Shown: positions 18,211 to 29,736, counted from the stretch's first letter. The stretch: 64,000 bases of DNA from Cupriavidus gilardii (GCF_013314895.1 NZ_JABTYE010000003.1:124001-188000), one strand, 5' to 3'. Made by a program: numbers and translations. Notes: generated from the letters alone by a model not told the origin.

Positions 18211-18275
18211 CCCAAGGGCCCCAGGGCCCCAGGGGTCCAGGGGTCCAGGGGTCCAAGGCTCCAGGGGGTCCTGGC
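18211..18275. repeat. GGGGTCCA-type tandem repeat
   Basis: About seven imperfect 8- to 9-base units (GGGCCCCA drifting to GGGGTCCA) lie upstream of the repair operon. They are translated only in the rejected N-terminal extension of the exonuclease. Confidence 0.75.
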
Positions 18276-18447
18276 AGTCCAATCGTCCATCGGCGGGCAC
18301 ATCGATAAACCGATGTTATGCCAGCGGCCGCTGCGGGCCCATCGGGCTTAGGCCGACGTCTGCCGGCACCACACCCGGGGGCACGCTTCTTGCCGCTCCA
18401 GACCCAAATAGACACGGACGCCGACTTACCGCAACACCTGCGACGCG

Positions 18448-18476
18448 GCGGCGAGCGCTTTTTTACCGCTCGCCGC
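18448..18476. repeat. perfect hairpin with T-rich loop upstream of the PfpI gene
   Basis: GCGGCGAGCG (18448-18457) pairs perfectly with CGCTCGCCGC (18467-18476) across a 9-base loop containing six T residues. The T run is in the loop, not after the stem, so it is not a normal terminator. It may be a regulatory or protein-binding structure about 95 bases before the start codon. Confidence 0.5.
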
Positions 18477-18570
18477 AAAAGCTACAAACAAGGTCGTGCC
18501 AATCCGGGTCCGTATCGCTTGTCGCGTATCGCGTTCGTATCGACTTTCCCTGTGCAACGAGGACCGCAAC

Positions 18571-19182
18571 ATGAACCGGAACACGTCTCCCGACGCCCAT
18601 CATCCCCTCGCAGGCAAGCGCATTGCCTTCCTCGTCACCGACCTGTTCGAACAGGTCGAACTGACGGGGCCGCGCCAGGCGCTGCAACAGGCCGGCGCCG
18701 AAACCGTCATCGTTGCGCCGCACGATGGCGAGGTGCAAGGCGCCCAGCATGACAAGAAGGCCGACCGCTTCGGCGTGCAGGCGACCCTGGCCGAGGCCCA
18801 CCCCGACGACTTCGACGGCGTGGTGCTGCCCGGCGGCACCATGAATGCCGATGCGCTGCGCATGGATCAGGCCGCGCAGCGATTCGTCAAGAAGATGCAG
18901 GACGACGGCAAGCCGATTGCGGTGATCTGCCACGGTCCGTGGCTGCTGGTATCGGCGGGCCTGGTCAAGGGGCGTACGCTGACAAGTTGGCCCTCGCTCG
19001 CCGACGATATCCGCAACGCCGGCGGCGAATGGGTCGACCGCGAGGTCGTGCGCGACGGCAATTGGGTCAGCAGCCGCAAGCCGGACGATATCCCGGCGTT
19101 CAACCAGCAGATCGTCGCGCTGTTCGGCGAGCTGGGCAAACGCGCGAGCCAGGGCACCGAAGCCGGCGCGGGCCAGGCCTGA
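18571..19182 (+). CDS. DJ-1/PfpI family glutamine amidotransferase-like protein
   Basis: This 203-residue protein is of the type 1 amidotransferase fold. The nucleophile elbow AVICHGPW carries Cys120 next to His121, and LPGGTMNAD lies near residue 90. The N-terminus KRIAFLVTDLFEQVELTGPRQAL is typical of the YhbO/PfpI stress group, whose members act as deglycases or protect proteins under oxidative and acid stress. An AGGA at 18560-18563 sets the ATG at 18571. An in-frame extension upstream to 18496 would translate the promoter region and is rejected. It is cytosolic, and no operon partner is certain; the next gene starts 52 bases on. Confidence 0.88.
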   Translation: MNRNTSPDAHHPLAGKRIAFLVTDLFEQVELTGPRQALQQAGAETVIVAPHDGEVQGAQHDKKADRFGVQATLAEAHPDDFDGVVLPGGTMNADALRMDQAAQRFVKKMQDDGKPIAVICHGPWLLVSAGLVKGRTLTSWPSLADDIRNAGGEWVDREVVRDGNWVSSRKPDDIPAFNQQIVALFGELGKRASQGTEAGAGQA

Positions 19183-19234
19183 TTCCATCCGGGCGGCGGG
19201 CCGTCGCCCGTGCTTCCACCGCAGCCACACAGCC

Positions 19235-20419
19235 ATGCAGACCCGTATTGCTATCGACGCGCCCGACGACCTCGCGACGGCGCATGACGCGGCCACCGAG
19301 CTGGCGGTGCGCTGCGGCTTCGGCGAGATCGCCACCGAACGGTTGGGCCGCGCCGCAGTGGCGGCCGCCACCGGCATGCTCGACCACGCCGATGGCGGCG
19401 TGCTGCATCTGCGGCCGCTGCAGGAGGAAGTGACCGGGGCGGCCGCGCCGCAGGTCGAGATCCTGGCCGTCGACCGACCCGGTTCGCCCGGTTCGCCCGG
19501 TTCGCTCGATGCGTCGGGCGGGGCGGACGGCAGGCACGCCGGTGCGCGCGCCGGCGGCAGACTGGCCGCGCTGTACGAGCTGGTGACCGCGCTCGATCGC
19601 TACGACAGTCCCCTGGGTTCGGTGATAAGGATGACGCTGTCCCCTGCCGATCGTCCCGGCCCGGTGACGCTGCCGGCCGTCGCGGTGGGCGTGGTGTGGG
19701 CGCCGGCCGATGGCGATGTCGCGCCGGGCGGGCTCAACATCCATTCCGCGCGCGGGCTGTCGACCGTGGTGCTGGGCCTGGGACGTGGCGCGGAGGCGGC
19801 GCGTCGGGTCGCCGCGCTGCAGGGCTTCGGCGCGCAGATGCAACAGATCGACCGCGTCCGCGCCACGCTGCCCGGCGGCGGCGACATGGCGCTGGCCGCC
19901 GCCCAGATCGAAGCGCAGACCGGCTACGTTCGCGTGGCCGGCGCGGGCCGCTTCTGCGCCTGCGTGGTCCGGGCCGACCCGGAAGCCGCCAGCCCGATTG
20001 CGGTACAGCCGTTGCTGCGCCAGCGCGAGGCCCTCGTCGATGGCGGCGCGATGATGCGCGGGCCGCTGGCCCAGGCACAGGCCGGCTGGCCGCCGCAAGC
20101 GCTGCTGGTGTTGCATGACGACGGCCTGTCGTGGCCGTGGGCGCTGGAGGCCTACCCGGGCATGCTGGCCCACCATCCGGCCATCGTCGCCGCGGTTCTG
20201 CACCGCGATTACTGCCGACAGCCTGGCCATGGCTGCGTCCTGGTGTGCCGCCGAAGCGAAGAATGCACGGCGCCCGCCCCTGCGCGCCCTGCCTTGCCGA
20301 GCGCAGCGGCCGTGGTGGCGGCGGATGGGGACGGTAGCCGCCCGGTTGCGGCGGCCCGGCGCCCCGCCGGCGCCACCCGGCGACGGCGCAGTCCCGGTCC
20401 GGGGCGGCCGGCCGCCTGA
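19235..20419 (+). CDS. decayed RsbT-like ATPase / SpoIIE-type phosphatase fusion (tentative)
   Basis: This 394-residue protein resembles the anti-sigma-factor/phosphatase fusions of partner-switching systems. Residues 1-65 recall an RsbT-type ATPase domain (IDAPDDLATAHDAATELAVRCGFGEI region, then LDHADGGVLHL), but the conserved N-box Asn is not visible. After a Gly-rich linker, residues 110-335 recall the RsbX/SpoIIE phosphatase fold, ending LHDDGLSWPWALEAYPGMLAHHPAIVAAVLHRDYCR (region only). The usual Asp-Gly metal motif reads LGLGRG, and the final Asp-Asp-Ala-Thr reads GHGCV. Both sites therefore seem to be lost, which suggests a binding protein or a gene in decay. The last 60 residues are Arg/Pro/Ala-rich. 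The fold assignment is from memory of family patterns and is not certain. Confidence 0.5.
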   Translation: MQTRIAIDAPDDLATAHDAATELAVRCGFGEIATERLGRAAVAAATGMLDHADGGVLHLRPLQEEVTGAAAPQVEILAVDRPGSPGSPGSLDASGGADGRHAGARAGGRLAALYELVTALDRYDSPLGSVIRMTLSPADRPGPVTLPAVAVGVVWAPADGDVAPGGLNIHSARGLSTVVLGLGRGAEAARRVAALQGFGAQMQQIDRVRATLPGGGDMALAAAQIEAQTGYVRVAGAGRFCACVVRADPEAASPIAVQPLLRQREALVDGGAMMRGPLAQAQAGWPPQALLVLHDDGLSWPWALEAYPGMLAHHPAIVAAVLHRDYCRQPGHGCVLVCRRSEECTAPAPARPALPSAAAVVAADGDGSRPVAAARRPAGATRRRRSPGPGRPAA

Positions 20420-20501
20420 GCCCCGCTTGCGCACCCGGCCCGAACCGCAGCCTGCGCCCGATCGCGCGGCACCGCTTCGGATACTTTCTGCCAGCGCGGC
20501 A

Positions 20502-20516
20502 CTGTAGTTTTTACAG
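20502..20516. promoter_or_regulatory. dyad CTGTA-N5-TACAG upstream of glgE
   Basis: CTGTA (20502-20506) and TACAG (20512-20516) are perfect 5-bp arms around GTTTT. The core TGTAGTTTTTACA differs by one base from TGTAGTTCTTACA at 38908-38920, upstream of glgA. The intergenic stretch 20420-20692 otherwise shows no gene. Confidence 0.5.
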
Positions 20517-20692
20517 GCCACATTTCGGTGCGTGTCATTTCGGCAAGCGGCGTCCACGCCGCTATCGCGCGCCATGCCTTGCCCGGCAAGGGCGCCTCTG
20601 CCAGCGCGTCGGTGGATGTCCGACGCGGCGGTATATTGGCACGCGCTTCGCATCAGTGCCCGGACTGTCCTTCGCTTCCGACGAGCCAATCC

Positions 20693-23600
20693 GTGCGCAT
20701 CTGCCAGATCGATCCGAATTCTGTCCACCAGGCCAACGACGGCACCCTCGGCGTCCTGGCCCGCGCCAAGGCGCTCGGCTTCGATCATGTGCTGCTGGCC
20801 GGCGCATCGCCGCTGCATACCCCGCCCGACACCCTGGCCGCGATGGCCGCCCACTGCCGCGCCCAAGGGCTGGCCTGCCTGCTGGAGCTGGCGCTGGACC
20901 GCTATCCCGACGGCGCCGCGCCGATCGATCCGGGCTGGCGGCACGACGGCGCGATGCCCGATCCGCGCGACACCGACAATCATCTGTCTGGCGCGCGCCT
21001 GCGCTGGCACGACGACGGCGTCGCCGCGGCGCTGGTGTCGTGGTGGACCGAACGGCTGCAGGGCCTGGCAGAACTCGATATCGCCGGCTATGTGTGCCGC
21101 GCGCCGGCACGCGTGGCGGGGCGGCACTGGAGCAAGCTGATCGCGGCGCTGAAAGGCGGGGGCGCGGCCGGCCAGGCCGCCACCGGCGCCCGCCGCCCGC
21201 CGCTGATGCTGGCCTGGACACCCGGCACCAGCCCCGGACAGCTGGCCGACCTGGCCGGCGCCGGCTTCGACGGCGCCTTCTGTTCGCTGCCGTGGTGGGA
21301 TTACCGCAGCCCGTGGCTGACCGAGGAAATCGCGCGGTTGCGCCCCTTCGGTGCGGTCCTGGCGGCGCCGGCGATGCAGGCCCGCGGCCTGGACGCGCTG
21401 GCGGCGCGGCGCGCCCTGTGGACCGCCGCGGCGCTCGGCGACGGCATCCTGGTGCCGGCGGGCTTCGAATGCGGCGGCGGCGATTGCGACGAGGACCCAC
21501 CGGGCGATCAAGGCAATCGGGGCAACCCAGGCAATCGAAGCAATCGGCAGGGCGGTAGCGATGACGATGGCGATCCCTCGCTCACCTACGACCTGTCGCA
21601 CGAACTGATTCACGCCAACGCCTGGATCGCCGCGCGCGGGCCGGCCCCGGCGCTGGCGGTACGCCAGCTGAGCGGCGCCGATGGCGCGCTGATCGCACTG
21701 GCCCGGCTGCCGATGCCCGCCTCGGGGGCGCCGCTGCCTCTGGCCATCGTCATCAATCCCGATGCGCAGCAGCCGGCCACGCTCGGCGCCGATCGCATCC
21801 TCAGCGCCCTGCCCCATGGCGCCGGCACGCTGCTGGCGGCCGATGGCGGCCCCGGCGGCGGCGTCGAGCCCGGCACGCTGCTCGATGCGCTGGACAACAT
21901 CACGCTGGCGCCGGCCGGCGTGCAGCTGTTTCATGCCGCGCCATCGGCGGCGCTGGCCGAGCCGGCCCGGCGCGAGGGCAAGCGCTTCGGGGCATCGGTG
22001 CGCGCCGCGCTGGAGCGCAGCGCCGCCGCGGCCGTGCAGGGGCCGCGCATCGCCATCGAGAACGTCGCGCCGGCCTGCGACAACGGCCGCTTCGCGGTGC
22101 GCCGCGTGACCGGAGAGCGCGTCGAGGTCAGCGCCGACATCTGGATGGACGGCCACGACAAGCTCGCCGCCGTGGTGTTGTGGCGCGGTCCCGGCGAGGA
22201 AAGCTGGCACGAGGCGCCGATGGCGCCGACCGTCAACGACCGCTGGGTCGGCAGCTTCGCGCTGACCGCGCTGGGCCGGCACGAATTCACCGTCGAGGCC
22301 TGGCACGATGCCTTCGCCACCTGGTGCGACGAGGTCACCAAGAAGAAGCAGGCCGGCGTCGACGTGACGCTGGAAATCGAGGAAGGCGCGCGCCTGGTCG
22401 CCAATACGCTGCGGCACGGCCGCACCGGCGAGCGCGAGGCATCGCGCGCCCTGCGCGAAGTCGTCGCCGAACTGGAGGCGGCCGCCGGGGACGATCTGCG
22501 CCGGCTGGAAATCCTGCTGTCGCCGCAGACCCGCACGCTGATGCAGGCCGCCGATCCGCGCCATTTCTCCACGCGTCATCCGGTCGCGATGCCGGTCGAG
22601 GCCGATCGGCTGGCGGCGCGCTTTGCCAGCTGGTACGAGCTGTTTCCGCGCTCGCAAAGCAACGACGCCGAGCGTCACGGCACCTTCGACGACGTGATCG
22701 CCCGCCTGCCGGCCATCCGTGCAATGGGCTTCGACGTGCTGTATTTCCCGCCGATCCATCCGATCGGCAAGACCAACCGCAAGGGCCGCAACAACAGCCT
22801 GCGGGCGGCGCCCGACGATCCCGGCAGCCCCTACGCGATCGGCTCGCCGGAGGGCGGCCACGACGCGATCCATCCGCAGCTTGGCACGCTCGAGGACTTC
22901 CGCCGGCTGCGTGCGGCCAGCGCCGCGGCCGGGCTCGAACTGGCGCTGGACTTTGCCATCCAGTGCTCACCCGACCATCCGTGGCTGCGCGAGCATCCGG
23001 AGTGGTTCGCGCACCGGCCCGACGGCTCGCTGCGCTACGCGGAGAACCCACCGAAGAAATACGAGGACATCGTCAACGTCGATTTCTACGCCAAGGGCGC
23101 CGCCGCGCCGGCGCTGTGGATCGCGCTGCGCGACGTGGTGATGTTCTGGGTCAGCGAGGGCGTGCGCATCTTCCGCGTCGACAATCCGCACACCAAGCCG
23201 CTCCCGTTCTGGGAGTGGATGATCGCCAACGTGCGGGAACGTCATCCCGACACCATCTTCCTGGCCGAGGCGTTCACCCGGCCCAAGATGATGGCGCGGC
23301 TGGCCAAGCTCGGCTTCAGCCAGTCGTACACCTACTTCACCTGGCGCAACCACAAGCGCGAGCTGATCGAGTACATGACGGAGCTGACGCGCACGCCGCT
23401 GCGCGAATTCTTCCGCCCGCACTTCTTCGTCAACACGCCGGACATCAACCCCTATTTCCTGCACGACTCGGGACGGCCGGGCTTCCTGATCCGCGCCGCG
23501 CTCGCCACGCTGCTGTCCGGGCTTTGGGGCATGTACAACGGCTTCGAACTGTGCGAGGGCACGCCGCTGGTGGTCAACGGCGTGACCAAGGAGGAGTATC

Positions 23601-24043
23601 TGGATTCGGAGAAGTACCAGCTGCGTGCCTGGGACTGGAACCGGCCGGGCAATATCGTTGCCGAGATCACGCGGCTGAACCAGATCCGCGCCAGCCACCC
23701 GGCGCTGCAGAACCACCTCGGCCTGCGCTTCCTGCACGCCAGCGACGATGCCGTGCTGTACTTCGCGCGCTACGTGCCGACCTCGCACGATGCGGACGCC
23801 GGCTTCGGCGACGACGTGCTGCTGGTCGCGATCAACCTGGACCCGCGCGCGGTGCGCGAGGCCGATATCGAACTGCCGCTGTGGGAATGGGGCCTGCCCG
23901 ACCACGGCGCACTGGCTGCCGAGGATCTGATGCACGGCCATCGTTTCGTGTGGCAAGGCAAACATCAACGCATCCGGCTCGATCCGCATGCCCTGCCGTT
24001 CGCCCTCTGGCACGTCAAGCCACGGCGCGAGGAGTCTGCATGA
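20693..24043 (+). CDS. glgE: alpha-1,4-glucan:maltose-1-phosphate maltosyltransferase GlgE with extra N-terminal barrel
   Basis: GlgE adds the maltosyl unit of maltose-1-phosphate to glucan ends. The 1116-residue product is much longer than the usual 660-700. Residues from about 450 to the end are a complete GlgE: a beta domain starting RIAIENVAP, then a GH13 barrel with nucleophile Asp830 in [10 protein letters not shown], acid Glu859 in LAEAF and Asp917 in NTPDINPYF. Residues 1-440 are a second, amylase-like region ([24 protein letters not shown]) that lacks the catalytic Asp at the place where GYVCRAP stands, so it is probably non-catalytic. A Gly/Asn/Asp-rich insert lies near residue 275-290. 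The GTG at 20693 begins the conserved part; GTG at 20528 is an in-frame alternative. The stop overlaps treS by ATGA. Confidence 0.9.
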   Translation: MRICQIDPNSVHQANDGTLGVLARAKALGFDHVLLAGASPLHTPPDTLAAMAAHCRAQGLACLLELALDRYPDGAAPIDPGWRHDGAMPDPRDTDNHLSGARLRWHDDGVAAALVSWWTERLQGLAELDIAGYVCRAPARVAGRHWSKLIAALKGGGAAGQAATGARRPPLMLAWTPGTSPGQLADLAGAGFDGAFCSLPWWDYRSPWLTEEIARLRPFGAVLAAPAMQARGLDALAARRALWTAAALGDGILVPAGFECGGGDCDEDPPGDQGNRGNPGNRSNRQGGSDDDGDPSLTYDLSHELIHANAWIAARGPAPALAVRQLSGADGALIALARLPMPASGAPLPLAIVINPDAQQPATLGADRILSALPHGAGTLLAADGGPGGGVEPGTLLDALDNITLAPAGVQLFHAAPSAALAEPARREGKRFGASVRAALERSAAAAVQGPRIAIENVAPACDNGRFAVRRVTGERVEVSADIWMDGHDKLAAVVLWRGPGEESWHEAPMAPTVNDRWVGSFALTALGRHEFTVEAWHDAFATWCDEVTKKKQAGVDVTLEIEEGARLVANTLRHGRTGEREASRALREVVAELEAAAGDDLRRLEILLSPQTRTLMQAADPRHFSTRHPVAMPVEADRLAARFASWYELFPRSQSNDAERHGTFDDVIARLPAIRAMGFDVLYFPPIHPIGKTNRKGRNNSLRAAPDDPGSPYAIGSPEGGHDAIHPQLGTLEDFRRLRAASAAAGLELALDFAIQCSPDHPWLREHPEWFAHRPDGSLRYAENPPKKYEDIVNVDFYAKGAAAPALWIALRDVVMFWVSEGVRIFRVDNPHTKPLPFWEWMIANVRERHPDTIFLAEAFTRPKMMARLAKLGFSQSYTYFTWRNHKRELIEYMTELTRTPLREFFRPHFFVNTPDINPYFLHDSGRPGFLIRAALATLLSGLWGMYNGFELCEGTPLVVNGVTKEEYLDSEKYQLRAWDWNRPGNIVAEITRLNQIRASHPALQNHLGLRFLHASDDAVLYFARYVPTSHDADAGFGDDVLLVAINLDPRAVREADIELPLWEWGLPDHGALAAEDLMHGHRFVWQGKHQRIRLDPHALPFALWHVKPRREESA

Positions 24044-27000
24044 AGCGCCTGTCCGAACGCGGCAGCACCGCGCTGCTCAACGCCGATCCGCTCTGGTACA
24101 AGGACGCGGTCATCTATCAGCTGCACATCAAGTCGTTCTACGACGCCAATGGCGACGGCGTCGGCGATTTCGCCGGCCTGCTGGCCAAGCTCGACTACCT
24201 GGTCAGCCTGGGCGTCGACACGATCTGGCTGCTGCCGTTCTATCCGTCGCCGCGCCGCGACGACGGCTACGACATCGCCGACTATCGCAACGTCCATCCC
24301 GAATACGGCACGCTGGCGGACGCGCGCCGCTTCATCGCGGCCGCCCATGCGCGCGGACTGCGCGTGATCACCGAGCTGGTGATCAACCACACCTCGGATC
24401 AGCATCCCTGGTTCCAGCGCGCCCGCCATGCCAAGCGGGGCTCGGCCGCGCGCAACTACTACGTCTGGTCCGACACCGATCAGGCCTACAGCGGCACGCG
24501 CATCATCTTCTGCGACACCGAGAAGTCGAACTGGAGCTGGGACCCGGTGGCCGGGGCGTATTTCTGGCACCGCTTCTATTCGCACCAGCCGGATCTGAAC
24601 TTCGACAATCCGCTGGTGCTGCGCGACGTGCTGTCGGTGATGCGGTTCTGGCTCGATATGGGCATCGACGGCCTGCGGCTCGATGCGGTGCCCTATCTGG
24701 TCGAGCGCGAGGGCACCAGCAACGAGAACCTGCCCGAGACCCATGCGGTGATCCGCCAGATCCGCAAGCATCTGGACGACCATTACCAGGGCCGGCTGCT
24801 GCTGGCCGAGGCCAATATGTGGCCCGAGGACGCGCAGCAGTACTTCGGCGGCGCGCCGGCCACCGGCGAGCGGCCCGCGCACGGCGACGAATGCCATATG
24901 GCGTTCCACTTCCCGCTGATGCCGCGCATGTACATGGCGATCGCACGGGAGGATCGCTTCCCGATCACCGACATCATCCGGCAGACGCCGGAGATTCCGC
25001 CGAACTGCCAGTGGGCGATCTTCCTGCGCAATCACGACGAACTGACGCTGGAGATGGTGACCAGCAGCGAGCGCGACTATCTGTGGGAGGTCTATGCCTC
25101 GGACCGCCGCGCGCGCATCAATCTGGGCATCCGCCGCCGGCTGGCGCCGCTGATGGAACGCGACCGCCGCCGCATCGAGCTGATGAACAGCCTGCTGTTC
25201 TCGATGCCGGGCACGCCGGTGATCTACTACGGCGACGAAATCGGCATGGGCGACAACATCCATCTGGGCGACCGCGACGGCGTGCGCACGCCGATGCAGT
25301 GGTCGCCGGACCGCAACGGCGGCTTCTCGCATGCCGATCCGGAACGGCTGGTGCTGCCGCCGCTGCAGGGCCCGCTGTACGGCTACGAGGCGGTCAATGT
25401 CGAGGCGCAGTCGCGCGACACCCATTCGCTGCTCAACTGGATGCGGCGCATGCTGGCGCTGCGGCGGCAGCACCGCGCTTTCGGCCGCGGCAGCTTCCGT
25501 TTCCTGTTCCCGGGCAACCGGAAGATCCTCGCCTATCTGCGCGAATACGAGGGCGAGCACATTCTTTGCGTAGCCAATCTGTCGCGCGCGCCGCAGGCAG
25601 TCGAACTCGATCTGTCCGAGTTCGAGGGCCGAGTGCCGGTCGAGATGCTCGGCGCCACGCCGTTCCCGGCAATCGGCCAGTTGACCTATCTACTGACGCT
25701 GCCGCCCTATGGCTTTTACTGGTTCGTGCTATCCACCGAGGCGCAGCCGCCGTCCTGGCACGTCGACGCTCCGCAGCAGATGCCCGAGCTGATCACGCTG
25801 ATCATGCAAAACACCACGCAAGCCGACCTGACCGAAGCGTCGCGTCGCATTCTGTCCAACGAGGTGCTGCCGGACTACATCAGCCGGCGGCGCTGGTTCG
25901 GCGCCAAGAGCGAGAAGATCCAGGGCGTCACGATTTCCTATGCCGTTCCGTTCGGCGCCGCCGTGCCGGGCGAGGCGCTCTACCTGTCCGAGGTCGAAGT
26001 CGCGTTGCAGGGACGCAAGGAGTGCTACCAGCTGCCGGTCAGCGTGCTGTGGGACCACGACGCGCCCGGGGCGAGCGTGCCGCAACTGGCCCACGGGCTG
26101 GCGATGGCGCGCGTGCGCCGCGGCAGCCGGGTCGGCCTGGCCACCGACGGCTTCGTGGTCGAGCGCTTCGCACGCGAGGTCGTCACCGCGCTGCGCGCCG
26201 GCGCGCACATGGCCACGCCGCGCGGGGAAGTCCACTTCCGCGGCGCGCCAGGTCTGGCGGACCTGCCGCTCGAAAGCGACCCGATCCAGTGGATGTCGGC
26301 CGAGCAGTCCAACAGCTCGCTGTCGTTCAACAACTCCGCGGTGCTCAAGCTGGTGCGGCGCGTCTCCGGCGGCATCCATCCGGAGGCCGAGATGACGCGC
26401 TACCTGACCGAGCAGGGCTATGCCAACGCGGCGGCGCTGCTGGGCGAGGTGGTACGCACCGGCGCCGATGGCACGCCTCATACGCTGATGCTGCTGCAGG
26501 GCTACATCCTGAACCAGGGCGACGGCTGGAACTGGACGCTCGACTACATCGGCCGCGCCATCGATGACGCGCTGCCGCTGGAAAACGGCGACGACGAATT
26601 CACCGAGGCGATGCGAGGCTTCGCCGCCATGGCCGCCACGCTGGGCCGGCGGCTGGCGGAGCTGCACGCGGTGCTGGCCCGCCCGTCCGACGACGAGGCC
26701 TTCACGCCGGTGCCGGCCGGCGAGGCGCAGGTGCGCGAATGGACCGACGACGCGATGGCGGCGCTGAACACCGCGCTGCAACTGCTCTCCGCCGGTGCCG
26801 GACAGCCGCCGCAAGGGGCGATCGGCGAGCGCTTCCGCGCGGACGCGCAGACCGTGCTCGACAGCCGCGAACGCCTGCCGGAGCTGGTCGCCTCGCTCGC
26901 CGCCGCGGCGCCCGGCAGCCTGCAGACGCGCATTCACGGCGATCTGCATCTGGGCCAGGTGCTGATCGCGCAGAACGACACCTACATCATCGACTTCGAG

Positions 27001-27459
27001 GGCGAACCGGGCCTGCCGCTGTCGTATCGGCGCCGCAAGACCTCGCCGCTGCGCGACGTGGCCGGCATCCTGCGCTCGTTCGACTATGCGGCGGCCACGG
27101 TCGGCACCGACCGCAGCGAGCGCACCCATTCCGCGCTGCCGCCGGCGCAGGCAGAGCGGCGCGAAGGCTTGCTCGAGCGCTTCCGCCAGACTGCCGCCGA
27201 CGCCTTCCTTGGCGGCTATCGCGAGGTCGCCGACACCGCCCTGCACCCGTGGGTCGGCGCCGGCCAGGTGCAGCCGCTGCTCGACCTGTTCCTGCTCGAG
27301 CGCGCCGCCTACGAAGTCAAATACGAAGCCGACAACCGGGTCGCCTGGATCGATCTGCCGGTCCACGGGCTGGCGCGGCTGATCCGCACGCTGACGGGCA
27401 CGCCCGCCGGCACGGCCGCGGCGCCGCCGGCGTCGCCGCCCCCCGCCCCTCACGTCTGA
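24040..27459 (+). CDS. treS: trehalose synthase / maltokinase fusion (TreS-Mak)
   Basis: This is a 1139-residue two-enzyme fusion. Residues 15-560 are trehalose synthase (GH13), which interconverts trehalose and maltose: [14 protein letters not shown], nucleophile Asp215 in [10 protein letters not shown], Glu257 in [11 protein letters not shown] and Asp333 in LRNHDEL. Residues from about 600 on are maltokinase, which uses ATP to make maltose-1-phosphate: RRRWFGAKS near 618, then the kinase-like catalytic loop [11 protein letters not shown] near 965 and IIDFEGEP just after. The product feeds GlgE, whose gene overlaps it by four bases, and both enzymes in one chain should pass maltose on directly. 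Such fusions are known in proteobacteria. A short Pro/Ala tail ends the protein. Confidence 0.95.
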   Translation: MKRLSERGSTALLNADPLWYKDAVIYQLHIKSFYDANGDGVGDFAGLLAKLDYLVSLGVDTIWLLPFYPSPRRDDGYDIADYRNVHPEYGTLADARRFIAAAHARGLRVITELVINHTSDQHPWFQRARHAKRGSAARNYYVWSDTDQAYSGTRIIFCDTEKSNWSWDPVAGAYFWHRFYSHQPDLNFDNPLVLRDVLSVMRFWLDMGIDGLRLDAVPYLVEREGTSNENLPETHAVIRQIRKHLDDHYQGRLLLAEANMWPEDAQQYFGGAPATGERPAHGDECHMAFHFPLMPRMYMAIAREDRFPITDIIRQTPEIPPNCQWAIFLRNHDELTLEMVTSSERDYLWEVYASDRRARINLGIRRRLAPLMERDRRRIELMNSLLFSMPGTPVIYYGDEIGMGDNIHLGDRDGVRTPMQWSPDRNGGFSHADPERLVLPPLQGPLYGYEAVNVEAQSRDTHSLLNWMRRMLALRRQHRAFGRGSFRFLFPGNRKILAYLREYEGEHILCVANLSRAPQAVELDLSEFEGRVPVEMLGATPFPAIGQLTYLLTLPPYGFYWFVLSTEAQPPSWHVDAPQQMPELITLIMQNTTQADLTEASRRILSNEVLPDYISRRRWFGAKSEKIQGVTISYAVPFGAAVPGEALYLSEVEVALQGRKECYQLPVSVLWDHDAPGASVPQLAHGLAMARVRRGSRVGLATDGFVVERFAREVVTALRAGAHMATPRGEVHFRGAPGLADLPLESDPIQWMSAEQSNSSLSFNNSAVLKLVRRVSGGIHPEAEMTRYLTEQGYANAAALLGEVVRTGADGTPHTLMLLQGYILNQGDGWNWTLDYIGRAIDDALPLENGDDEFTEAMRGFAAMAATLGRRLAELHAVLARPSDDEAFTPVPAGEAQVREWTDDAMAALNTALQLLSAGAGQPPQGAIGERFRADAQTVLDSRERLPELVASLAAAAPGSLQTRIHGDLHLGQVLIAQNDTYIIDFEGEPGLPLSYRRRKTSPLRDVAGILRSFDYAAATVGTDRSERTHSALPPAQAERREGLLERFRQTAADAFLGGYREVADTALHPWVGAGQVQPLLDLFLLERAAYEVKYEADNRVAWIDLPVHGLARLIRTLTGTPAGTAAAPPASPPPAPHV

Positions 27460-27468
27460 GACGCAATC

Positions 27469-29736
27469 ATGGCCACTACGACTTTCTCCGGCCCCGCGTC
27501 GACGCGGGGCCAGCACGGGCAATCCGAGCACACCGCCGCACAATACGACGCCCTGCTGGGCGCGCGGCATGCGGATCCGTTTTCGCTGCTCGGCCCGCAC
27601 CGCGAGGGCGACCGCATGGTGGTGCGCGCCTGCCTGCCCGGCGCGCAGTCGGTCGCACTGACCGACAACCTCGGCAACACGATCGGACCGATGCAGTGCA
27701 TCCACGCCGGCGGCATCTTCGCCGGCACGCTGCCGGACAAGCTGGGCCGGCGCGACTACCGGCTCGATATCACCTGGGGCGACGGCACCCGCCAGCTGAG
27801 CGCCGACCCCTACTCCTTCGACTTGCTGCTCGGCGAGCTTGACCTGCACCTGATCGGCGAGGGCCGGCATTTCGAACTGGGCCGCTGCCTGGGCGCGCAA
27901 TGGATGACGGTCGACGGCATCGAGGGCGTGCGCTTCGCGGTGTGGGCGCCCAATGCCAGCCGGGTCTCGGTGATCGGCGACTTCAACGGCTGGCATCCGG
28001 CGCGCCATCCGATGCGGCTGCGCTACGGCGTCGGCGTCTGGGAGCTGTTCGTGCCGGCGAACCTCGGCGTGCAGCCGGGCAGCCGCTACAAATTCGATCT
28101 GAGCGACGCGCACGGCCATCCGCTGCCCGACAAGGCCGATCCGCTGGCGCTCGCGACCGAACTGCCGCCGGGCACCGCCTCAGTCGTCACGCAGGCCGGC
28201 GTGTCGGCGCCGCCGTTCGGCTGGACCGACCAGGCCTGGATGAGCCGCCGCGCCAGCCAGGATCCGTACTCGACGCCGATGTCGATCTACGAAGTCCATG
28301 CCGGCTCCTGGCTTCGCGAAGTCAACGATCCCTCCCGCGGCTGGGAAATCCTGGCCGAGCGCCTGATTCCCTATGTGCGCGACCTGGGCTTTACCCATAT
28401 CGAGCTGCTGCCGATCACCGAGCATCCCTTCGGCGGCTCCTGGGGCTATCAGCCGCTGTCGCTGTTCGCGCCCACCGCGCGCTTCGGGCCGCCGCAGGCC
28501 TTCGCCGCCTTCGTCGACCGCTGCCACGAGGCCGGCATCGGCGTGATCCTCGACTGGGTGCCGGCGCACTTCCCGACCGATCCGCACGGCCTCGCCGAAT
28601 TCGACGGCACCGCGCTGTACGAGCACCAGGACCCGCGCGAAGGCTTCCACCAGGACTGGAACACGCTGATCTACAACCTCGGCCGCAACGAGGTGCGCGG
28701 CTTCCTGCTGGCCAGCGCGCTGCACTGGTTGCGCGAGTTCCATATCGACGGGCTGCGCGTCGACGCGGTCGCCTCGATGCTGTATCGCGATTACAGCCGC
28801 AAGGCCGGCCAGTGGGTGCCGAACCGCTTCGGCGGGCGCGAGAACCTGGAGGCGGTGTCCTTCCTCCGCGAGCTGAACACGGTGGTGCGCGAGCGCTGCC
28901 ACGGCGCGATGACGATCGCCGAGGAATCGACCGCCTGGCCGGGCGTGACCGCCCCGGTCGACAGCGGCGGGCTGGGCTTCACCTTCAAGTGGAACATGGG
29001 GTGGATGCACGACACGCTGCGCTACCTGTCGCACGATCCGGTGCACCGCGCCTGGCATCACCAGGACATGACGTTCGGCATGGTCTACGCGTGGTCCGAA
29101 GCGTTCGTGCTGCCGCTGTCGCACGACGAGGTGGTGCACGGCAAGGGCTCGTTGATCAACAAGGCGCCGGGCGACCACTGGCAGAAGCTGGCGAACCTGC
29201 GCGCGTACTTCGGCTTCATGTGGACCCACCCGGGCAAGAAGCTGCTGTTCATGGGCGGCGAGCTGGCGCAGTGGCTCGAATGGAATCACGAGAGCGAGCT
29301 GGACTGGGCGCTGCTCGACCACCCCAACCACCGCGGCATGCAGATGCTGGTGCGGGATCTGAACCGCGCCTATCGCGAGCTGCCCGCGCTGCACGCCTGC
29401 GACCATCATCCCGGAGGCTTCAGCTGGGTGATCGGCGACGACAGCCATAACAGCGTGTTCGCTTACCTGCGCCGCGCCGCGCCGGACAGCGACGATGCGG
29501 TGCTGGTGGTGGTCAACATGACGCCGTTGCCGCGGCCGGGCTACCGGCTCGGCGTGCCGCATGCCGGGCGCTGGCAGGAGATCATCAATACCGATGCCGC
29601 CTGCTACGGCGGCAGCAACGTCGGCAACGGCGGCGAGCTGTTCGCGGAAGGCATGCCGTCGCACGGGCTGCCCGCCTCGCTGTCGCTGACGCTGCCGCCG
29701 CTGGCGATGCTGCTGCTGCGCCATCTGCCCGACTAG
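27469..29736 (+). CDS. glgB: 1,4-alpha-glucan branching enzyme
   Basis: GlgB cuts an alpha-1,4 chain and rejoins it as an alpha-1,6 branch. This 755-residue protein has the long form: an N-terminal N1 domain, a CBM48 domain ([20 protein letters not shown] near 155), the GH13 barrel and a C-terminal beta domain. Catalytic motifs are [10 protein letters not shown], nucleophile Asp432 in [10 protein letters not shown], acid Glu485 in IAEEST and [14 protein letters not shown]. The ATG at 27469 lies nine bases after the treS stop, so it belongs to the same operon. It creates the branches that GlgX later removes. The whole length fits the family. Confidence 0.95.
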   Translation: MATTTFSGPASTRGQHGQSEHTAAQYDALLGARHADPFSLLGPHREGDRMVVRACLPGAQSVALTDNLGNTIGPMQCIHAGGIFAGTLPDKLGRRDYRLDITWGDGTRQLSADPYSFDLLLGELDLHLIGEGRHFELGRCLGAQWMTVDGIEGVRFAVWAPNASRVSVIGDFNGWHPARHPMRLRYGVGVWELFVPANLGVQPGSRYKFDLSDAHGHPLPDKADPLALATELPPGTASVVTQAGVSAPPFGWTDQAWMSRRASQDPYSTPMSIYEVHAGSWLREVNDPSRGWEILAERLIPYVRDLGFTHIELLPITEHPFGGSWGYQPLSLFAPTARFGPPQAFAAFVDRCHEAGIGVILDWVPAHFPTDPHGLAEFDGTALYEHQDPREGFHQDWNTLIYNLGRNEVRGFLLASALHWLREFHIDGLRVDAVASMLYRDYSRKAGQWVPNRFGGRENLEAVSFLRELNTVVRERCHGAMTIAEESTAWPGVTAPVDSGGLGFTFKWNMGWMHDTLRYLSHDPVHRAWHHQDMTFGMVYAWSEAFVLPLSHDEVVHGKGSLINKAPGDHWQKLANLRAYFGFMWTHPGKKLLFMGGELAQWLEWNHESELDWALLDHPNHRGMQMLVRDLNRAYRELPALHACDHHPGGFSWVIGDDSHNSVFAYLRRAAPDSDDAVLVVVNMTPLPRPGYRLGVPHAGRWQEIINTDAACYGGSNVGNGGELFAEGMPSHGLPASLSLTLPPLAMLLLRHLPD

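Larger units (their letters stand above)
18157..18570. other. 414-base divergent intergenic region, exonuclease / PfpI
   Basis: It holds three things. CAATGGATTCCATTG at 18196-18210 is a palindrome with 7-bp arms, 40 bases before the exonuclease start, and is a candidate operator for the repair operon. A low-complexity tandem array of GGGGTCCA-like units fills about 18211-18275. A perfect 10-bp-stem hairpin with a T-rich loop lies at 18448-18476. I see no gene here. Confidence 0.6.

Noticed and set aside
18157..18300. N-terminal extension of the exonuclease
   Set aside because: It would translate the GGGGTCCA array into Pro/Trp/Gly repeats; the family N-terminus starts at 18156.
18448..18476. 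Rho-independent terminator
   Set aside because: The T run lies in the loop and not after the stem on either strand.
19100..22873. A 1257-codon open frame on the minus strand opposite glgE and its upstream gene
   Set aside because: It is an open shadow of GC-rich coding sequence; its translation is Arg/Gln/His/Gly-rich without motifs, and the plus strand holds clear families.
22180..27459. A 1759-codon frame running through glgE into treS
   Set aside because: The first part is out of frame with glgE. The true treS-mak begins at 24040, as shown by the ATGA overlap and the family N-terminus.
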